Of a stretch of 64,000 nt of DNA, positions 62,801 to 64,000 are shown piece after piece; the stretch's first letter is position 1, and the number at the start of each line of letters is the position of its first letter. Below the pieces are notes generated by a model. That model was not told the DNA's origin. It searched no databases and saw nothing but the letters and a program-made list of their open reading frames with translations. A program made the position numbers and the translations under genes. This DNA comes from Tritrichomonas musculus (lineage: Eukaryota; Parabasalia; Tritrichomonadida; Tritrichomonadidae). The stretch covers positions 930,001 to 994,000 of the forward strand of contig JAPFFF010000021.1 of assembly GCA_039105265.1 (NCBI GenBank), written 5' to 3'.

Positions 62801-62998
62801 CGTATGCGTGGAGTACCCAAGCAATGCATATTAAACAAGTGTAAACGAATGGGTATTACAATTGAGCAGCTATATGAGAAACTTTATGATGGAGAGGAAA
62901 TAATATTTAACCTCCTTGATGGTGCTAATTGCTTCAGAAAGAGTAGTTCTTATCAACAAGTAAATCTTCCTGTGTTTGAACGAAGAATCAAATTTTAA
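59811..62998 (+). pseudogene. Element 2 protein-primed family B DNA polymerase, broken
   Basis: Homologue of 11361-14636 across its whole length. Recognisable parts are the N-terminal extra domain (DNCLVYACIQSG and NHYMIY), exonuclease motif YYSDFETN, polymerase motif A DFDAVSLYPSAM, motif B KLLLNSIYGKS and motif C YYTDTDS. The copy is broken, about twice, so the polymerase is a fossil. It is read away from the core gene block, the opposite arrangement to element 1. Confidence 0.9.
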
Positions 62999-63114
62999 AA
63001 ATCTTCATCTTATTTTTGGTTTTCATGATCAAAAGGTGAAGAGGTGAATTGTCACCTATTTTTTGTCACCTTTATTTTTTTAGTTAATTTTTATCTTCCA
63101 TTTACATAGACCTA

Positions 63115-64000
63115 ATGATAGCGCAAACAAATACACAAGATTGCCTCGTTCGACACTCGGAGAACGCGAGAGACTTCAATGTTAATGAATATCTTGTTGA
63201 CCTAATACCTAAACCAATATCTGATGTAAATGGGAAAGTTGACAAGTATTATGATATTCATGGAAACCCTATTAAGCCTCTTGTGGAAGTTAGTTGTGAG
63301 AAGGAATTAAACACAAAGAGAATGATTATGAGGGATTTGCTATCCAATAACTATAATCCTGATGCCTATGATGTTAAGTTTGAGCACAACAATAAATATA
63401 TCAAAGACGTTTTCACTATGATTTCAAGTCTTCCAAAGATAATGCCAATATCACAGACAAAACCATTTGAACCAATATTTAATGAAATAGAAGTATTAAA
63501 GACAGATAGTGCAGAACTTAAGAAGTTTCTACGTAAAATGAATGTACAGTTTGTTGGTTATTATTGTGACCACAATGCTATGAATGAGAAGTGCGATAAA
63601 GTAGTGATGAGTACAAGTGAACTTTTGGAGAGTGAAGACTTTGAGAAATATAAAGAGTTTATTGAAAGATACGCTAACTGTATATATGATGTATTCTGTT
63701 ATTACTGGTATGATATGGAAAACAATAATAATCATGAGAGCTTAAGAAGTAAGGTTAATGAATTTCATATTGATTACAATACCTTATTGAAGCTTAGATG
63801 CTGTATTACGAGGATTAATACTAAAATATTTAATATCAATTCAAGTTCCAATAAACGTTGCAGTAAGTGTGAGGCCAAACAGAGATTATATGAATATACT
63901 TTGCGTGAAGTTCAACGTATGAGAGCTGAACAGGAAGAAATCGATAGGCAGTTTGATGAGTCTGATTACGATTTAGCCAAGTTTATGCAGAACAATTATC
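63115..64000 (+). CDS. Unknown protein of element 2, runs off the window
   Basis: From the ATG at 63115 (MIAQTNTQDCLVRHSEN) the frame is open for 295 codons to the window end, with no stop. The sequence is charged and protein-like throughout. It contains VEVSCEKELNTKRMIMRD, a CSKCEAKQRLYEY segment whose C-x-x-C might be half of a zinc site, and an acidic/helical region (EQEEIDRQFDESDYD). I do not recognise it. It follows the polymerase on the same strand after about 116 bp. Nothing comparable is seen in element 1. Confidence 0.6.
   Translation, partial: MIAQTNTQDCLVRHSENARDFNVNEYLVDLIPKPISDVNGKVDKYYDIHGNPIKPLVEVSCEKELNTKRMIMRDLLSNNYNPDAYDVKFEHNNKYIKDVFTMISSLPKIMPISQTKPFEPIFNEIEVLKTDSAELKKFLRKMNVQFVGYYCDHNAMNEKCDKVVMSTSELLESEDFEKYKEFIERYANCIYDVFCYYWYDMENNNNHESLRSKVNEFHIDYNTLLKLRCCITRINTKIFNINSSSNKRCSKCEAKQRLYEYTLREVQRMRAEQEEIDRQFDESDYDLAKFMQNNY

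Larger units (their letters stand above)
50679..64000. mobile_element. PolB element 2 (Maverick/Polinton-like), broken, runs past the window
   Basis: At least 13.3 kb with the same core gene set as element 1: polymerase, small jelly-roll candidate, giant protein and shorter paralogue, plus a GIY-YIG-like gene and an unknown gene leaving the window. About three breaks are apparent among its genes in the window, so this copy is a fossil. By eye its polymerase shares roughly two-thirds of residues with element 1, so the two belong to different subfamilies and split long ago. The left edge is near 50600-50680; the right edge is outside. Confidence 0.6.

Overview
The window looks like a piece of a unicellular eukaryote genome, most likely a trichomonad parabasalid (Tritrichomonas/Trichomonas type). 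The reasons are: very AT-rich spacers full of homopolymer runs; intronless housekeeping genes; a TCA-pyrimidine-T/A initiator (Inr) a few bases upstream of two host-like starts; a mariner with an intact DD34D transposase; and protein-primed DNA polymerase B elements of the Maverick/Polinton kind. Entamoeba, which carries similar transposons, was considered and is less likely because of the Inr motifs and the long gene-free stretches. The species is an inference.

Layout. 1-7885 is host DNA: the 3' part of an importin-beta/karyopherin gene (its 5' end lies outside the window) and two head-to-head ABCA-type ABC transporters. About 8052-23150 is a compact PolB element (element 1) with eight long or medium genes and three tandem-repeat arrays. 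It looks whole in its large reading frames, but no integrase, packaging ATPase or capsid protease is visible. About 23160-47500 is gene-poor, AT-rich DNA filled with transposon debris: a Mutator-like element with 950-bp terminal inverted repeats and a 10-bp target duplication (25229-29054); a diverged relative of those repeats as an inverted pair 10 kb apart; a TTAA-flanked MITE; an intact mariner (31748-33023) that, together with a MITE, splits an older P-element-like transposase gene; an intact member of that same transposase-like family at 41067-43106; and several foldback repeats. From about 44000 to 49312 there are scattered fossil fragments of PolB-element virion-type genes. From 50679 to the window end lies a second, broken PolB element (element 2).

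Genes of the PolB elements. Both elements share a core: a protein-primed family B DNA polymerase; a 236-245-residue protein that may be a jelly-roll minor capsid or penton protein; a giant protein (1598 or 1739 residues) read divergently from it across only 17-18 bp; and a second, shorter paralogue of the giant protein behind it. The large proteins share a roughly 500-residue module, a membrane-like segment and a C-terminal coiled coil, and their last domains vary as in fibres or adhesins. Relative to this core the polymerase gene is inverted between the two elements, and element 2 has gained a GIY-YIG/T5orf172-like gene at the junction. The main candidate for something undescribed is therefore a trichomonad PolB-element lineage built around giant fibre-like proteins.

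All calls rest on reading the sequence and its translations by eye. Similarities are visual and no database was searched.
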